Source: Thalassobius vesicularis (GTDB lineage: Bacteria; Pseudomonadota; Alphaproteobacteria; Rhodobacterales; Rhodobacteraceae). From it: a stretch of 64,000 nt of DNA. Positions 51,314 through 61,352 of the stretch are shown here, piece by piece; positions within the stretch are counted from its first letter, which is position 1, and every line of letters starts with the position of its first letter. The stretch is from NCBI RefSeq assembly GCF_004799325.1, contig NZ_SSMD01000002.1, positions 310,001 to 374,000 on the forward strand, given 5' to 3'. A program made the translations under genes and the position numbers. The notes beneath the pieces are model-generated. The model made no database searches. It saw nothing but the letters and a program-made list of their open reading frames with translations, and was not told where the DNA came from.

Positions 51314-53826
51314 GCCTGACCATCGCCGCCCGCTTTGCCCGGCGCGAGCTGCGCGGCGGCTTGCGCGGCTTTCGCATCTTTCTGGCCTGCCTGACGCTGG
51401 GCGTGGCTGCCATCGCCGGCGTCGGCTCTATCCGCGCGGGCATCGAGGCCGGTCTGGCCCGCGAAGGCGCGGCCCTGCTGGGCGGCGACGCCGAGATCGA
51501 GCTGACCTACCGCGCCGCCACCCCCGAGGAGCGCGCCTGGATGGACACCACCGCCGAGCGCGTGTCCGAGGTGATCGACTTCCGCTCGATGGTCGCCGTG
51601 GGCGAGGAACGCGGCCTGACGCAGGTCAAGGCCGTGGACAGCGCCTATCCGCTGGTGGGCACCGTCGCACTGGACCCCGCGATGCCGCTGGCCGACGCGT
51701 TGGCGGGCGACGGCACCCTGCCCGGCGCGGTGATGGAGCGCGTCCTGATCGACCGCATGGGCCTGACCGTGGGCGACACGTTCCGCCTTGGCACGCAGGA
51801 TTTCCGCCTGATGGCCGCGCTGACGCGCGAACCCGACAGCGGTGCTGCGGGCTTTGGCCTTGGGCCGCGCACCATCGTCGCCTCGCCCGCGCTGGCGAAC
51901 TCGGGCCTGCTGGTGGCGGGCTCGCTTTACGAGACGAAATACCGGCTGGATCTGCCCGCCGAACTGGACCTGCTCTCTGCCAAGGCCGCGGCCGAGGAAA
52001 CCTTTGCAAACAAGGGGATGCGCTGGCGCGACGCCCGCAACGGCGCCCCCGGCATCGCCCGTTTCGTCGACCGTCTGGGCGCGTTTCTGGTGCTGGTCGG
52101 CCTCAGCGGTCTGGCCGTGGGCGGGGTCGGTGTCTCGGCCGCCGTGCGCGCCTATCTGGCTGGCAAAACCCACGTCATCGCCACCCTGCGCAGCCTTGGG
52201 GCCGAGCGGCGGGTGATCTTCCTGACCTATTTCCTGCAAATCGGCGCGCTGGCCCTGCTGGGCATCGCGCTGGGTCTGGCGCTGGGCGGTGGCGTGCCCG
52301 TCCTGCTGGCCCCGCTGCTGACCGCCGCGCTGCCGGTTCCCGCCGTCTTCGCGCTCTACCCCGAACCGCTGGCCGAGGCCGCCGTCTACGGCATCCTGAC
52401 CGCGCTGATCTTCACCCTCTGGCCGCTGGCCCGCACCGGAGAAGTCAAGGCCGCCACCCTGTTCCGCGACGCGATGGCGGGCGCCCGCGCCCTGCCGCCG
52501 CTGCCCTTCGTGCTAGCCACCGCCGCGCTGGTGGCCGCGCTGGTGGGCGTGGCGGTGCTGTTCTCGGGCACCGTGACGCTGACCCTGTGGACCGCAGGCG
52601 GGCTGACCGGCGCGCTTGCCGTGCTGGCGCTGGCCGCCCTTGCCCTGCGCCGCCTGTCGCGCCGTTTCCGCCGCGCCGCGCGCGGTCGCCCCGCGCTGCG
52701 CTGGGCCATCGCGGCCATCGGCGGCACTCGGGACGAGGCAACGCCCGTCGTCCTGTCGCTGGGCCTTGGCCTTGCCGTGCTGGCCGCCGTGGGCCAGATC
52801 GACGGCAACCTGCGCCGCGCCATCTCGGGCAACTTGCCGGACATCGCGCCCAGCTATTTCTTCGTGGATATCCAGCGCGACCAGATGCCCGGCTTTCTGG
52901 ACCGCGTGGAAAATGACCCCGCTGTCAGCAAGGTCGAATACGCCCCGATGCTGCGCGGTGTCGTCGCCCGCATCAACGACCGCCCCGCGACCGAGGTTGC
53001 CGGGGATCACTGGGTCGTGCGCGGCGATCGTGGCATCACCTATGCCGACGCCCAGCCCGCCAACACCCGCATCGTCGCCGGGGAATGGTGGCCGCTGGGC
53101 TATGACGGCCCGCCACAGATCAGCTTTGCCCGGGAAGAGGCCGAAGAGATCGGCCTGAGCCTTGGCGACACCATCACGCTCAACATTCTGGGGCGTGACA
53201 TCACCGGCACGATCACTTCGTTCCGCGAGGTTGATTTCTCGACCGCCGGGATGGGGTTCGTCTTGGCCGTGAACGAGAACGCCCTGAAAGGCGCGCCGCA
53301 CACCTTCATCGCCACCGTCTACGCCGAGCCTCAGGCCGAGGCGGCGATCCTGCGCGATCTGGCCAACCAGTTCCCCAACATCACCGCCATCCGCGTCCGC
53401 GACGCCATCGACCAGGTCTCGATCATGCTGAACGGCATCGCCAGCGCCACCTCTTGGGGGGCCGCTGCCACGCTGCTGACCGGCTTTCTGGTGCTGATCG
53501 GGGCCGCCGCCGCCGGCGAACAGGCCCGCAGCTACGAGGCGGCGATCCTGAAAACCCTCGGCGCCACCCGCGCCCGCATCCTGTCCAGCTTTGCCCTGCG
53601 TGCGGCCCTGCTGGGCGCCGGTGCGGGCCTTGTCGCACTGGCCGCGGGCATCACCGGCGGCTGGGCCGTGTCGCATTTCGTGATGGAGACCGAGTTCGCC
53701 GTGATCTGGCCCTCGGCCCTTGGCATCGTGGCGGGCGGCGTTCTGGCGACCCTGCTGGCCGGGCTTGGCTTTGCCCGCCGCAGCCTGGCGACTCGCCCCG
53801 CCCGAACCCTGCGATCGCGCGAATAG
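51310..53826 (+). CDS. FtsX-like ABC permease (YbbP-like)
   Basis: The 838-residue protein has an N-terminal helix, a large periplasmic domain, three transmembrane helices near 255-380, and further helices near 395-435. A second periplasmic domain and a C-terminal FtsX block (about 700-838) complete it. This ten-helix double-FtsX plan is that of YbbP. With the YbbA-like ATPase it forms a type VII ABC system. The adjacent arylesterase may act on the same substrate. Confidence 0.92.
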   Translation: MSLTIAARFARRELRGGLRGFRIFLACLTLGVAAIAGVGSIRAGIEAGLAREGAALLGGDAEIELTYRAATPEERAWMDTTAERVSEVIDFRSMVAVGEERGLTQVKAVDSAYPLVGTVALDPAMPLADALAGDGTLPGAVMERVLIDRMGLTVGDTFRLGTQDFRLMAALTREPDSGAAGFGLGPRTIVASPALANSGLLVAGSLYETKYRLDLPAELDLLSAKAAAEETFANKGMRWRDARNGAPGIARFVDRLGAFLVLVGLSGLAVGGVGVSAAVRAYLAGKTHVIATLRSLGAERRVIFLTYFLQIGALALLGIALGLALGGGVPVLLAPLLTAALPVPAVFALYPEPLAEAAVYGILTALIFTLWPLARTGEVKAATLFRDAMAGARALPPLPFVLATAALVAALVGVAVLFSGTVTLTLWTAGGLTGALAVLALAALALRRLSRRFRRAARGRPALRWAIAAIGGTRDEATPVVLSLGLGLAVLAAVGQIDGNLRRAISGNLPDIAPSYFFVDIQRDQMPGFLDRVENDPAVSKVEYAPMLRGVVARINDRPATEVAGDHWVVRGDRGITYADAQPANTRIVAGEWWPLGYDGPPQISFAREEAEEIGLSLGDTITLNILGRDITGTITSFREVDFSTAGMGFVLAVNENALKGAPHTFIATVYAEPQAEAAILRDLANQFPNITAIRVRDAIDQVSIMLNGIASATSWGAAATLLTGFLVLIGAAAAGEQARSYEAAILKTLGATRARILSSFALRAALLGAGAGLVALAAGITGGWAVSHFVMETEFAVIWPSALGIVAGGVLATLLAGLGFARRSLATRPARTLRSRE

Positions 53827-53891
53827 ACGCGTTGCATCCGCCGCCCCCGGATGCAACCCATGAGGCAACCGCAGAATCACGCAGGCGACCG

Positions 53892-54752
53892 ATGACCCAG
53901 ACCCTTCCGCTCCCCGTCACCCCGCTGACCGCAGCCCAGCAGACCAGCCTTGTGAACCTTGTCCGCCGCGCCGCCAAGACCGAGATCCTGCCCCGGTTCC
54001 GCAACCTCTCGGCGCATCAGATCGACACCAAGTCCGGCCCGCAGGATCTGGTGACCGAGGCCGACATCGCCGCCGAAGCGATGATCGCGCGCGGTATCCT
54101 GCAGCTGTTCCCCAACGCCACCGTCATCGGCGAGGAAGCCGCCGCCAAAGACCCCTCCTTGCGCCAAAAGGCGGCCGAGGCCGAACTGGCCTTCATCATC
54201 GACCCGGTCGATGGCACGTGGAACTTTGCCCACGGCCTGCCGCTGTTCGGGGTGATCCTGGCCGCCACCCGCTATGGCCGCCCGGTGTTCGGCCTGCTGT
54301 ACGATCCGATGGTCGACGACTGGATCATCGCGGACGACCAATCCCCCACCCGCATCGCCGGCGCCGGCCGGGCCGAGCGTCCGACCAGCGTCTCCAAACC
54401 CGGCGCGCTGGAAACCCTGTCGGGCATCATGCACTACTACCTGATGCCCAAGGACGCGCAGGCCAAACTGGCCCCGGTCCTGCCCAGCTTCTCGCGCATG
54501 GGCTCGATGCGGTGCTCATGCCACGAATACCGGACGCTGGCGCAGGGTGGCGTCGATTTCAACCTGTCCGGCATCCTGAACCCGTGGGACCACGCGGCGG
54601 GCGTGCTGCTGTGCCAACAGGCCGGGGGCGTCGCCAAGATGCTGGACGGGCGCGATTACAACATCGCGATCGAGGAGGGATACATCCTCTGCGCCGCCGA
54701 TCAGGGCACCTGGGACACGCTGAAAACGCTGCTGTCGCCGTTGTACGAATAA
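53892..54752 (+). CDS. Inositol monophosphatase family phosphatase
   Basis: The 286-residue protein has the metal-dependent phosphatase motifs VTEADIAAEAMIAR, VIGEEAAAKD, IIDPVDGTWNFAHGLP (D-P-x-D-G-T) and LNPWDHAAGVLL. It removes phosphate from inositol phosphate, histidinol phosphate or a nucleotide such as PAP; the sequence does not separate these. It lies 65 bp after the permease and overlaps the next gene by one base (TAATG). Confidence 0.88.
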   Translation: MTQTLPLPVTPLTAAQQTSLVNLVRRAAKTEILPRFRNLSAHQIDTKSGPQDLVTEADIAAEAMIARGILQLFPNATVIGEEAAAKDPSLRQKAAEAELAFIIDPVDGTWNFAHGLPLFGVILAATRYGRPVFGLLYDPMVDDWIIADDQSPTRIAGAGRAERPTSVSKPGALETLSGIMHYYLMPKDAQAKLAPVLPSFSRMGSMRCSCHEYRTLAQGGVDFNLSGILNPWDHAAGVLLCQQAGGVAKMLDGRDYNIAIEEGYILCAADQGTWDTLKTLLSPLYE

Positions 54753-55447
54753 TGGACAGAATCGTACGTTTCGCGCTTGCCCCGTTGCTTCTGGCGCAGG
54801 CGCTGCGTACGCGAAAAACCGCGCTGATCCTGCCCGAAGCCGCCGGTCCAAGGGCCGGTCAGGCGGGCACGGGCCCGCGCTTGCGGCTGCTGGTTCTGGG
54901 CGATTCCTCGGCCGCTGGGGTCGGGGTTGATCATCAGGATCAGGCCCTGTCCGGGCATCTGGTGCGGGCGTTATCCACGGATTTTTCCGTTGAATGGCAA
55001 CTACTTGCCAGCACCGGTGCCACCAGTTCCGACGCGCTGAGCGTGCTGCCGCAAGCCACCCCGCTGGACGTGGCCGTACTAGCCCTGGGCGTCAACGACG
55101 TCACCCGCCTGACCAGCCCGCAGCGGTTCGTGCATCACCAACGGCAATTGCTGCAGGGCCTGCGCGACCGCGGCGCGCGCCTGATCTGCGTCACCGCGAT
55201 CCCACCAATGGGGGAATTTCCGTTACTTCCCAATCCCTTACGCTGGACCCTTGGCCGCCATGCCAGCCGTCTGCAACAGATGCGCGCCGCCCATCTGGCC
55301 GATTTCGCAGGCTATCACCCGTTGGATTTCGACCTGCCGCCAGACCCCGCGCTGATGCCCGAGGACGGGTTTCACCCGGGCCCCGAGGTCTATCGCCTGT
55401 GGGCCCAAACCGCCGCGCAGACCATCCGCACCCACTGGACGAAATAA
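54752..55447 (+). CDS. SGNH/GDSL hydrolase
   Basis: The 231-residue protein has a hydrophobic N-terminus (IVRFALAPLLLAQAL) that may anchor it. The SGNH blocks are LLVLGDSSAAGVG (catalytic Ser), ASTGATSSD, VLALGVNDVTR and DGFHPGPEVY (Asp/His). It is translationally coupled to the phosphatase gene. The substrate is unknown. The stop is followed at once by the gcvP terminator. Confidence 0.87.
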   Translation: MDRIVRFALAPLLLAQALRTRKTALILPEAAGPRAGQAGTGPRLRLLVLGDSSAAGVGVDHQDQALSGHLVRALSTDFSVEWQLLASTGATSSDALSVLPQATPLDVAVLALGVNDVTRLTSPQRFVHHQRQLLQGLRDRGARLICVTAIPPMGEFPLLPNPLRWTLGRHASRLQQMRAAHLADFAGYHPLDFDLPPDPALMPEDGFHPGPEVYRLWAQTAAQTIRTHWTK

Positions 55448-55473
55448 AAAAGGCCCTGCAAAAGCAGGGCCTT
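55446..55473 (-). terminator. Intrinsic terminator of gcvP, shared with the SGNH gene
   Basis: AAGGCCCTGC-AAAA-GCAGGGCCTT (55450-55473) lies 5 bp beyond the gcvP stop and is followed on the minus strand by six T residues. It also overlaps the end of the convergent SGNH gene. Confidence 0.88.
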
Positions 55474-55477
55474 AGCG

Positions 55478-58324
55478 TTATTCGGCTGCGTCCGCGTAAT
55501 CCTCCATCGGGGGGCAGATGCACACCAGATTTCGGTCACCCCAGGCGTTGTCGACCCGGTTCACCGGCGGCCAATACTTGTCCACCCGGAACGCCCCCGG
55601 AGGGAAGCACCCCTGCTCGCGGCTATAGGGCCGTTCCCACGTGCCAACCAGGTCCTCGACCGTATGCGGCGCACGTTTCAGCGGGTTGTTTTCCGCGTCC
55701 AACTGCCCGTTTTCAACCGCGTCGATCTCGGCCCGGATGCCCAGCATGGCGTCGCAGAAGCGGTCCAGCTCGGCCTTGGTTTCGGATTCCGTCGGCTCTA
55801 CCATCAGCGTTCCGGCAACGGGCCAGCTCATGGTCGGGGCGTGAAAACCGCAATCAATCAAGCGCTTAGCGATGTCGTCCACGGTAATGTGGGCGCTGTC
55901 GGCAAAGGGGCGCGTGTCTAGAATGCACTCATGCGCCACGCGGCCGGTCGGCCCCTTGAACAGCACGTCAAAGGCCCCCTCCAGCCGCTTGGCGATGTAG
56001 TTGGCGTTCAGGATCGCAACGCGCGTTGCCTGCGTCAGCCCGTCCCCGCCCATCATCAGGCAATAGGCCCAACTGATCGCCAGGATCGAGGCCGACCCGT
56101 AAGGCGCAGACGAAACCGGCCCCTCGGCCCCACCCGTTTCGGGATGGCCCGGCAGGTGCGGCACCAGGTGCGATTTGACCCCGATCGGCCCCATGCCGGG
56201 GCCGCCGCCGCCATGCGGGATGGCGAAAGTCTTGTGCAAATTCAAGTGGCTAACGTCCCCGCCCAGATCGCCGGGACGGGACAAGCCCACCATCGCGTTC
56301 ATGTTGGCGCCGTCGATATAGACCTGCCCGCCATGCTCATGCGTGATGGCGCAGACCTCTTTCACGGTCTCCTCGAACACGCCATGCGTGCTGGGATAGG
56401 TGATCATGCAGCCCGCCAGATTTTCCGCGTGCTTCTGTGCCTTGGCGAGGAAATCGTTCAGGTCGATATCGCCGTTTTCCATCGACTGAACCGGTACCAC
56501 CTTCCAGCCGACCATCTGGGCGCTGGCCGGGTTGGTGCCGTGCGCGCTCATCGGGATCAGGCAGACATTACGATGCCCCTGCCCGTTCGCCCGATGATAG
56601 GCCGCGATGGTCAGCAGCCCCGCATATTCCCCCTGAGCGCCGCTGTTGGGCTGCATGGAAAACGCGTCGTACCCCGTGATATCGCACAGTTTTTCCGACA
56701 GATCGCTGATCATCTCGGTGTAACCTGCGGCCTGATCGACGGGCACGAACGGGTGCAGATCGGCGAATTCGGGCCAGCTGATCGGCATCATCTCGGCGGC
56801 CGCGTTCAGCTTCATCGTGCACGACCCCAGCGGGATCATCGCCCGATCCAGCGCCAGATCGCGGTCGGCCAGACGACGCATGTAGCGCATCATCTCAGTC
56901 TCGGCGCGGTTCATGTGGAAAATCGGGTGCTTCAGGATTTCCGTCTCGCGCAACGCCACTTGCGGCAGCCGCCAATCGCCCGACCGATCGTCGTTGCGGG
57001 TGATCCCGAAGGCGCGCCAGACCGCCTCGATCGTGGCGGGCACGACGGCCTCGTCCAGCGTGATCCCCACCTTGGTGGTGCCGACCGGGCGCAGGTTTAC
57101 GCCCTCGTCCACGGCCGATTTCAGCACCGCCTGTTGCAGCGGCCCGACCTCGACCATCACGGTGTCAAAGAAGGTCTCGGGTTCAACCTTGAAGCCCGCC
57201 TCCTCTAGCCCCTGGACCAGCCGCACGGCCTTGCGGTGGATGCGTTGCGCAATCGCGCGCAGCCCGTCCGGCCCGTGGAACACCGCGTACATCGAGGCCA
57301 TGACCGCCAGCAGCGCCTGCGCCGTACACACGTTCGAGGTCGCCTTCTCGCGCCGGATATGCTGCTCGCGGGTTTGCAGCGACAGCCGGTAGGCCCGGTT
57401 GCCGCGCGCATCGATCGACACGCCGACCAGACGGCCCGGCATCGCGCGCTTATAGGCGTCGCGGCAGGCCATATAGGCCGCGTGCGGGCCGCCATAACCC
57501 AGAGGCACGCCAAACCGCTGGGTCGATCCGACGGCGATATCCGCCCCCATCGCCCCCGGTTCTTTCAACAAAACCAAGGCCATAGGATCAGCGATCACGA
57601 TCCCCACGGCATTGGCGGCATGCAGCGCCTCCATCTCGGGGGTGAAATCGCGCACATGGCCATAGGTTCCCGGATACTGGAAAATCGCCCCGAACACCTG
57701 CGCCGGATCCAACGCCTCGGGCGCGCCAACGATCACCTCGATCCCCAGCGGCTCGGCCCGGGTCTGCATCACGGCGATGTTCTGCGGGTGGCAGTTCTCA
57801 TCCACGAAAAACGCCTTGGCCTTCGACTTGGCCACACGCTGCGCCATGGTCATCGCCTCGGCCGCCGCCGTCGCCTCATCCAGAAGCGAGGCATTGGCAA
57901 TCTCCAGCCCCGTCAGGTCGCTGACCATGGTCTGGTAGTTCAACAACGCCTCAAGCCGGCCCTGAGAAATCTCGGGCTGATAGGGCGTGTAGGCGGTGTA
58001 CCAGGCCGGGTTTTCCAGGATATTGCGCTGGATCGCGGGCGGCGTGACCGTCCCGTGATATCCCATCCCGATCAGGCTGCTCAGAACCTTGTTCTTCTTG
58101 GCAACCTCTTTCATCCGGCGCAGCATCTGCCGCTCGCTCAGCGCCTTGCCAAAGGACAGCGGCGCCTCGGCCCGGATCGCGCGCGGCACGGTCTCGTCGA
58201 TCAGCGCCTGCAGGCTGTCCACGCCCACCACCTTCAGCATCTCGGCCATCTCCGACGGAGACGGGCCGATATGACGGCGATTGGCAAAATCGTACGGCAG
58301 GTATTCGGTGGGCTTGAAGGCCAT
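55478..58324 (-). CDS. gcvP: Glycine dehydrogenase (decarboxylating), P protein
   Basis: The 948-residue homodimeric-type P protein decarboxylates glycine and passes the aminomethyl group to lipoyl-GcvH. The PLP lysine is K698 in [18 protein letters not shown]. The N-terminal half repeats the fold ([36 protein letters not shown]). It is the last gene of gcvT-gcvH-gcvP. The ATG at 58324 ([10 protein letters not shown]) is used; an ATG at 58336 is the alternative. Confidence 0.97.
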   Translation of the reverse strand: MAFKPTEYLPYDFANRRHIGPSPSEMAEMLKVVGVDSLQALIDETVPRAIRAEAPLSFGKALSERQMLRRMKEVAKKNKVLSSLIGMGYHGTVTPPAIQRNILENPAWYTAYTPYQPEISQGRLEALLNYQTMVSDLTGLEIANASLLDEATAAAEAMTMAQRVAKSKAKAFFVDENCHPQNIAVMQTRAEPLGIEVIVGAPEALDPAQVFGAIFQYPGTYGHVRDFTPEMEALHAANAVGIVIADPMALVLLKEPGAMGADIAVGSTQRFGVPLGYGGPHAAYMACRDAYKRAMPGRLVGVSIDARGNRAYRLSLQTREQHIRREKATSNVCTAQALLAVMASMYAVFHGPDGLRAIAQRIHRKAVRLVQGLEEAGFKVEPETFFDTVMVEVGPLQQAVLKSAVDEGVNLRPVGTTKVGITLDEAVVPATIEAVWRAFGITRNDDRSGDWRLPQVALRETEILKHPIFHMNRAETEMMRYMRRLADRDLALDRAMIPLGSCTMKLNAAAEMMPISWPEFADLHPFVPVDQAAGYTEMISDLSEKLCDITGYDAFSMQPNSGAQGEYAGLLTIAAYHRANGQGHRNVCLIPMSAHGTNPASAQMVGWKVVPVQSMENGDIDLNDFLAKAQKHAENLAGCMITYPSTHGVFEETVKEVCAITHEHGGQVYIDGANMNAMVGLSRPGDLGGDVSHLNLHKTFAIPHGGGGPGMGPIGVKSHLVPHLPGHPETGGAEGPVSSAPYGSASILAISWAYCLMMGGDGLTQATRVAILNANYIAKRLEGAFDVLFKGPTGRVAHECILDTRPFADSAHITVDDIAKRLIDCGFHAPTMSWPVAGTLMVEPTESETKAELDRFCDAMLGIRAEIDAVENGQLDAENNPLKRAPHTVEDLVGTWERPYSREQGCFPPGAFRVDKYWPPVNRVDNAWGDRNLVCICPPMEDYADAAE

Positions 58325-58336
58325 GGGCACCCTCAT

Positions 58337-58372
58337 CGTTTCTTTCTGAAAAAAATACTCTCGCCAAAGGCT
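58337..58372 (-). repeat. Intergenic repeat A, half copy
   Basis: TTTCTTTCTGAAAAAAATAC followed by TCTCGCCAAAGGCT matches the copies at 23694 and 32252. It lies inside the gcv operon between gcvH and gcvP, so it is unlikely to be a full terminator here and may instead adjust the relative amounts of the two mRNAs. Confidence 0.65.
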
Positions 58373-58418
58373 GGCCCCGGGCCCCCTCGATGGGGGCGCG
58401 GGGGCATCCCCGGTCCGG

Positions 58419-58781
58419 TCAGCCGATCAGCTCGGCATAGGCGTCTTCGTCCATGAACTGGTCCAGCTCGGACAGATCATCGATCTTCATCTTGAAGAAC
58501 CACGCCTCGCCCAGCGGGTCCTGGTTCACCTTGCCCGGCTCGTCCACGATGGCCTCGTTGACCTCGACGATCTCGCCGTCCAGCGGTGCGGCGATGTCCG
58601 AGGCGGCCTTGACGCTTTCGATCACGGCCACTTCATCGCCGGTGGACACCATCGTGCCGATCTCGGGCAGTTCCACGAACACCACGTCGCCCAGCTGGGT
58701 CGAGGCGTGTTCGGTGATGCCGACGACGACCAGGTCGCCCTCGACGCGCAGCCATTCGTGTTCTTCGGTGAATTTGATCAT
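58419..58781 (-). CDS. gcvH: Glycine cleavage system H protein
   Basis: The 120-residue lipoyl carrier protein has its lipoylated lysine at K58 in [12 protein letters not shown]. It shuttles the aminomethyl group between GcvP and GcvT. GGGAGAAG precedes the ATG. It lies 20 bp after gcvT and 94 bp before gcvP. Confidence 0.97.
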   Translation of the reverse strand: MIKFTEEHEWLRVEGDLVVVGITEHASTQLGDVVFVELPEIGTMVSTGDEVAVIESVKAASDIAAPLDGEIVEVNEAIVDEPGKVNQDPLGEAWFFKMKIDDLSELDQFMDEDAYAELIG

Positions 58782-58801
58782 GGGTCTTCTCCCTGAGTGT
58801 T

Positions 58802-59926
58802 TTATCGTTTGAAATTGGCCGGCACGAAGGGCAGCGCCACCACCTGCACCGGCAGTCGCTTGCCGCGCACTTCGCCGAACAGCTGGGTGCCGGGGGCGGA
58901 CAGAGCCGCGGGCACATAGCCCATCGCCACGGGCCCGCCGACGCTGGGGCCGAACCCGCCCGAGGTGACGCGCCCGATCGCAACAGCTGCGGTCTCGGAC
59001 TTAAACAGCTCGACGCCTTCGCGCATCGGGGCCCGCCCGTCCGGGCGCAGGCCGACGCGGCGCTCTGTCGGGCCTTCCTGCAATTCTCTCAGCACCGTGG
59101 GCGCGCCGGGGAAACCGCCGTCACGCGCACCGCCCTCGCGGCGGACCTTCTGGATCGCCCAGCCCAAGCCCGCCATCGCCGGTGTCGTGGTTTCGTCGAT
59201 GTCATGGCCGTACAGGCACAGACCGCCCTCCAGCCGCAGGCTGTCGCGCGCGCCCAGCCCGATCGCCTCGACCCGCTCATCGGCCAGCAAGGCCCGTGCC
59301 AGCGTTTCGGCCGCCGCGACGGGGACCGAGATTTCGTACCCGTCCTCGCCCGTGTAGCCCGAGCGCGAGACCCAGCATTCCGCCCCGCACAGATCGACGG
59401 TGGCCACATCCATGAATTTCATCGCGGCCACGGCGGGGTTCAGCGCGGACAGCGCCGCCTCCGAGGCCGGGCCCTGCAGCGCAAGCAGCGCGCGGTCCTC
59501 GATCACCTCGACGGCGACCCCTTCGGGCATGTTGGCGCGCAGATGGGCGATGTCGGCGTCCTTGCAGGCGGCGTTAACCACCACAAAGACATGATCCCCA
59601 CGGTTCGCCAGCATCAGGTCGTCCAGTATGCCGCCCGCATCATTGGTGAAAAAGCCATAGCGCTGACGGTTCAGCCCCAGCCCGGCCACATCGACCGGCA
59701 CCAGCGCCTCCAGCGCCAGCGCGGCACTGCGGTAATCCGGCCCGCGCAGGATCACCTGCCCCATGTGGCTGACGTCGAACAGCCCGGCCTGTTCCCGCGT
59801 ATGCAGGTGTTCCTTCATCACGCCCAGGGCGTATTGCACGGGCATTTCATAGCCCGCAAACGGCACCATCTTGGCGCCCAGCTCGCGGTGCAATCCGTCC
59901 AGTGGCAGCGATTTCAAGTCGGTCAT
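58802..59926 (-). CDS. gcvT: Aminomethyltransferase (glycine cleavage T protein)
   Basis: The 374-residue enzyme releases ammonia and transfers the one-carbon unit to tetrahydrofolate. [23 protein letters not shown], the folate-site Asp in [13 protein letters not shown] and [16 protein letters not shown] are typical. The ATG at 59926 has AGAGG seven bases upstream; the ATG two codons earlier sits on the ribosome-binding site. The gene lies 84 nt after a tandem glycine riboswitch. Confidence 0.96.
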   Translation of the reverse strand: MTDLKSLPLDGLHRELGAKMVPFAGYEMPVQYALGVMKEHLHTREQAGLFDVSHMGQVILRGPDYRSAALALEALVPVDVAGLGLNRQRYGFFTNDAGGILDDLMLANRGDHVFVVVNAACKDADIAHLRANMPEGVAVEVIEDRALLALQGPASEAALSALNPAVAAMKFMDVATVDLCGAECWVSRSGYTGEDGYEISVPVAAAETLARALLADERVEAIGLGARDSLRLEGGLCLYGHDIDETTTPAMAGLGWAIQKVRREGGARDGGFPGAPTVLRELQEGPTERRVGLRPDGRAPMREGVELFKSETAAVAIGRVTSGGFGPSVGGPVAMGYVPAALSAPGTQLFGEVRGKRLPVQVVALPFVPANFKR

Positions 59927-60009
59927 AGGCATCCTCTGTTTTCACGAAACCGGACGGACCAAAGCCCTGTTCCGGCATCACACCCGCCACGGATGTGACG
60001 GAAAACTCG

Positions 60010-60163
60010 ATGCCCCCTCTGTCCCTTCGCCTGAGATCGTTATCCCTTCGGCGGACGCGTACGCGCCTCTCTCCAGAGTGTTACTGCCTGATCGGTCCTT
60101 TGGGCCTGAGAGTTTCCGGGGCGGTTGCTCCTTCGGCACCGGATTACCCGGTTCTCCCGATCA
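60010..60163 (-). promoter_or_regulatory. Tandem glycine riboswitch of the gcv operon
   Basis: Two adjacent glycine aptamers are visible on the minus strand. The first (about 60090-60162) starts GATCGGGAGAACC and contains GCCGAAGGAGCAA, AACTCTCAGG and AAAGGACCGATC. The second (about 60013-60079) starts CACTCTGGAGAG and contains GCCGAAGGGATAA, ATCTCAGGCG and AAGGGACAGAG. Tandem glycine aptamers upstream of gcvT switch the operon on when glycine is abundant. The 84-nt segment before the ATG is the expression platform. Confidence 0.93.
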
Positions 60164-60213
60164 GATGGGATTCTGCTTAGACGAGTCGCCTTCGCGCGGC
60201 AAGAGGTCGTTTT

Positions 60214-60660
60214 TCACGCGTGGCAGGCGATGGGCGACATGATTTCGATCAGCTGATGATTTCCGCACACCAGTTGATCCAGCGTGATGCCGTCCAAATG
60301 ATTGTAGAATGCCTCGGCCGCGCCAGCGATCGCCAGCTTCAGGCGGCACGCCTCGACCAGCGGACAGGTGTTGTCCACGTCGGCAAAGCATTCGGCGATC
60401 GGCACGTTGCTTTCCAACTGCCGGAAAACGTCGCCAATCTGGATCTGATCCATCGCGCGACCCAGCTGAATGCCGCCATTTCGGCCCCGCTGCGTATGCA
60501 GATAGCCCAGTTGACCCAGCTGGTTGATGACCTGCGCCAAGTGGTTTTCCGAGGCGTTGCACCGCTCGGCAATCTCCGATTTCGTCACCAGCCTGCCCTC
60601 GTTCGAGGCACAGAACATCAGGACTCGGATCGCGATATTGGTTCGTTTGGTGATACGCAC
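60214..60660 (-). CDS. Rrf2 family transcriptional regulator (NsrR-like)
   Basis: The 148-residue protein has a winged helix (VTKSEIAERCNASENHLAQV, then LGYLHTQRGRNGGIQLGR) and three clustered cysteines for an Fe-S cluster, C-x7-C-x5-C in AECFADVDNTCPLVEACRLK. Spacing and overall sequence resemble NsrR, the NO-sensing repressor; IscR and RirA use other spacings. The GTG at 60660 is preferred because AAGGGAAG lies six bases upstream; a TTG at 60732 in frame falls inside the FNR box. The consensus FNR box is 59 bp upstream. It sits just before the gcv riboswitch but is probably separate. Confidence 0.88.
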   Translation of the reverse strand: MRITKRTNIAIRVLMFCASNEGRLVTKSEIAERCNASENHLAQVINQLGQLGYLHTQRGRNGGIQLGRAMDQIQIGDVFRQLESNVPIAECFADVDNTCPLVEACRLKLAIAGAAEAFYNHLDGITLDQLVCGNHQLIEIMSPIACHA

Positions 60661-60718
60661 GGGCGGCTTCCCTTGGGTCAGAGTTGCCTGAGACTGCCGA
60701 AATCCGGCAGATTTGGGA

Positions 60719-60732
60719 TTGATATGGATCAA
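60719..60732. promoter_or_regulatory. Consensus FNR/FnrL box upstream of the Rrf2 gene
   Basis: TTGATATGGATCAA is a perfect TTGAT-N4-ATCAA site. An activator centred here would place the start near 60684, leaving a 24-nt leader to the GTG at 60660. The plus-strand gene at 60756 starts only 24 bp away on the other side, so the site could instead repress that gene. Confidence 0.75.
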
Positions 60733-60755
60733 GGCTGCGACATTTTATCTACATC

Positions 60756-61352
60756 ATGGATGCATTTTTCTTTGGCTACGGCTCACTGGTGAACCGAAAA
60801 ACCCATGATTACGGGCTGGCCTACCCGGCCCGCGCCCGTGGTTGGCGGCGGATATGGCGGCACACGGCGCTGCGCCCCGTGGCGTTCCTGACCGCCGTCC
60901 CGGATTCGGGGACCGAGATCGACGGGCTGATCGCGCCGGTTCCCAATGGCGACTGGCGGGCGCTGGATGCCCGCGAACACGCCTATGACCGCGTGCGTCT
61001 GGTGGACCTGCCGCATCACCCCCTGCCCTTCACGCCGGACGTCGCGATCTACGCCATCCCCGAGGGCAAGCACGGCGCGCCCACGATGGCCCACCCGGTT
61101 CTGCTGAGCTATCTGGACGTGGTCGTGCAGGGCTACCTGACCGAGTTCGGAGAGGAGGGCGTCGCCCGCTTCTTTGACACCACGGAGGGCTGGGATGCCC
61201 CGATTTTGAACGACCGCAGCCACCCCCATTACCCGCGCCACCAGGATCTGAGCCCGTCAGAAACCGATCTGGTGGACGCCTGGCTGCGCCAGCTAAAGGC
61301 CCGCGTGGTGCATCTGGACGACCACCCGCCGATCCCGCGCACGGCCAATTGA
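60756..61352 (+). CDS. Gamma-glutamylcyclotransferase family protein
   Basis: The 198-residue protein begins with the cyclotransferase signature FFFGYGSLVNR (substrate-binding YGSL). A candidate catalytic Glu lies in LDAREHAYDRVRL. The family converts gamma-glutamyl peptides to 5-oxoproline; some members act on glutathione. AT-rich leader and ATG at 60756 follow the FNR box closely. Confidence 0.85.
   Translation: MDAFFFGYGSLVNRKTHDYGLAYPARARGWRRIWRHTALRPVAFLTAVPDSGTEIDGLIAPVPNGDWRALDAREHAYDRVRLVDLPHHPLPFTPDVAIYAIPEGKHGAPTMAHPVLLSYLDVVVQGYLTEFGEEGVARFFDTTEGWDAPILNDRSHPHYPRHQDLSPSETDLVDAWLRQLKARVVHLDDHPPIPRTAN

Noticed and set aside
60660-60732. TTG at 60732 as start of the Rrf2 regulator
   Set aside because: It lies within the FNR box and lacks a ribosome-binding site; the GTG at 60660 has one and matches family N-termini.
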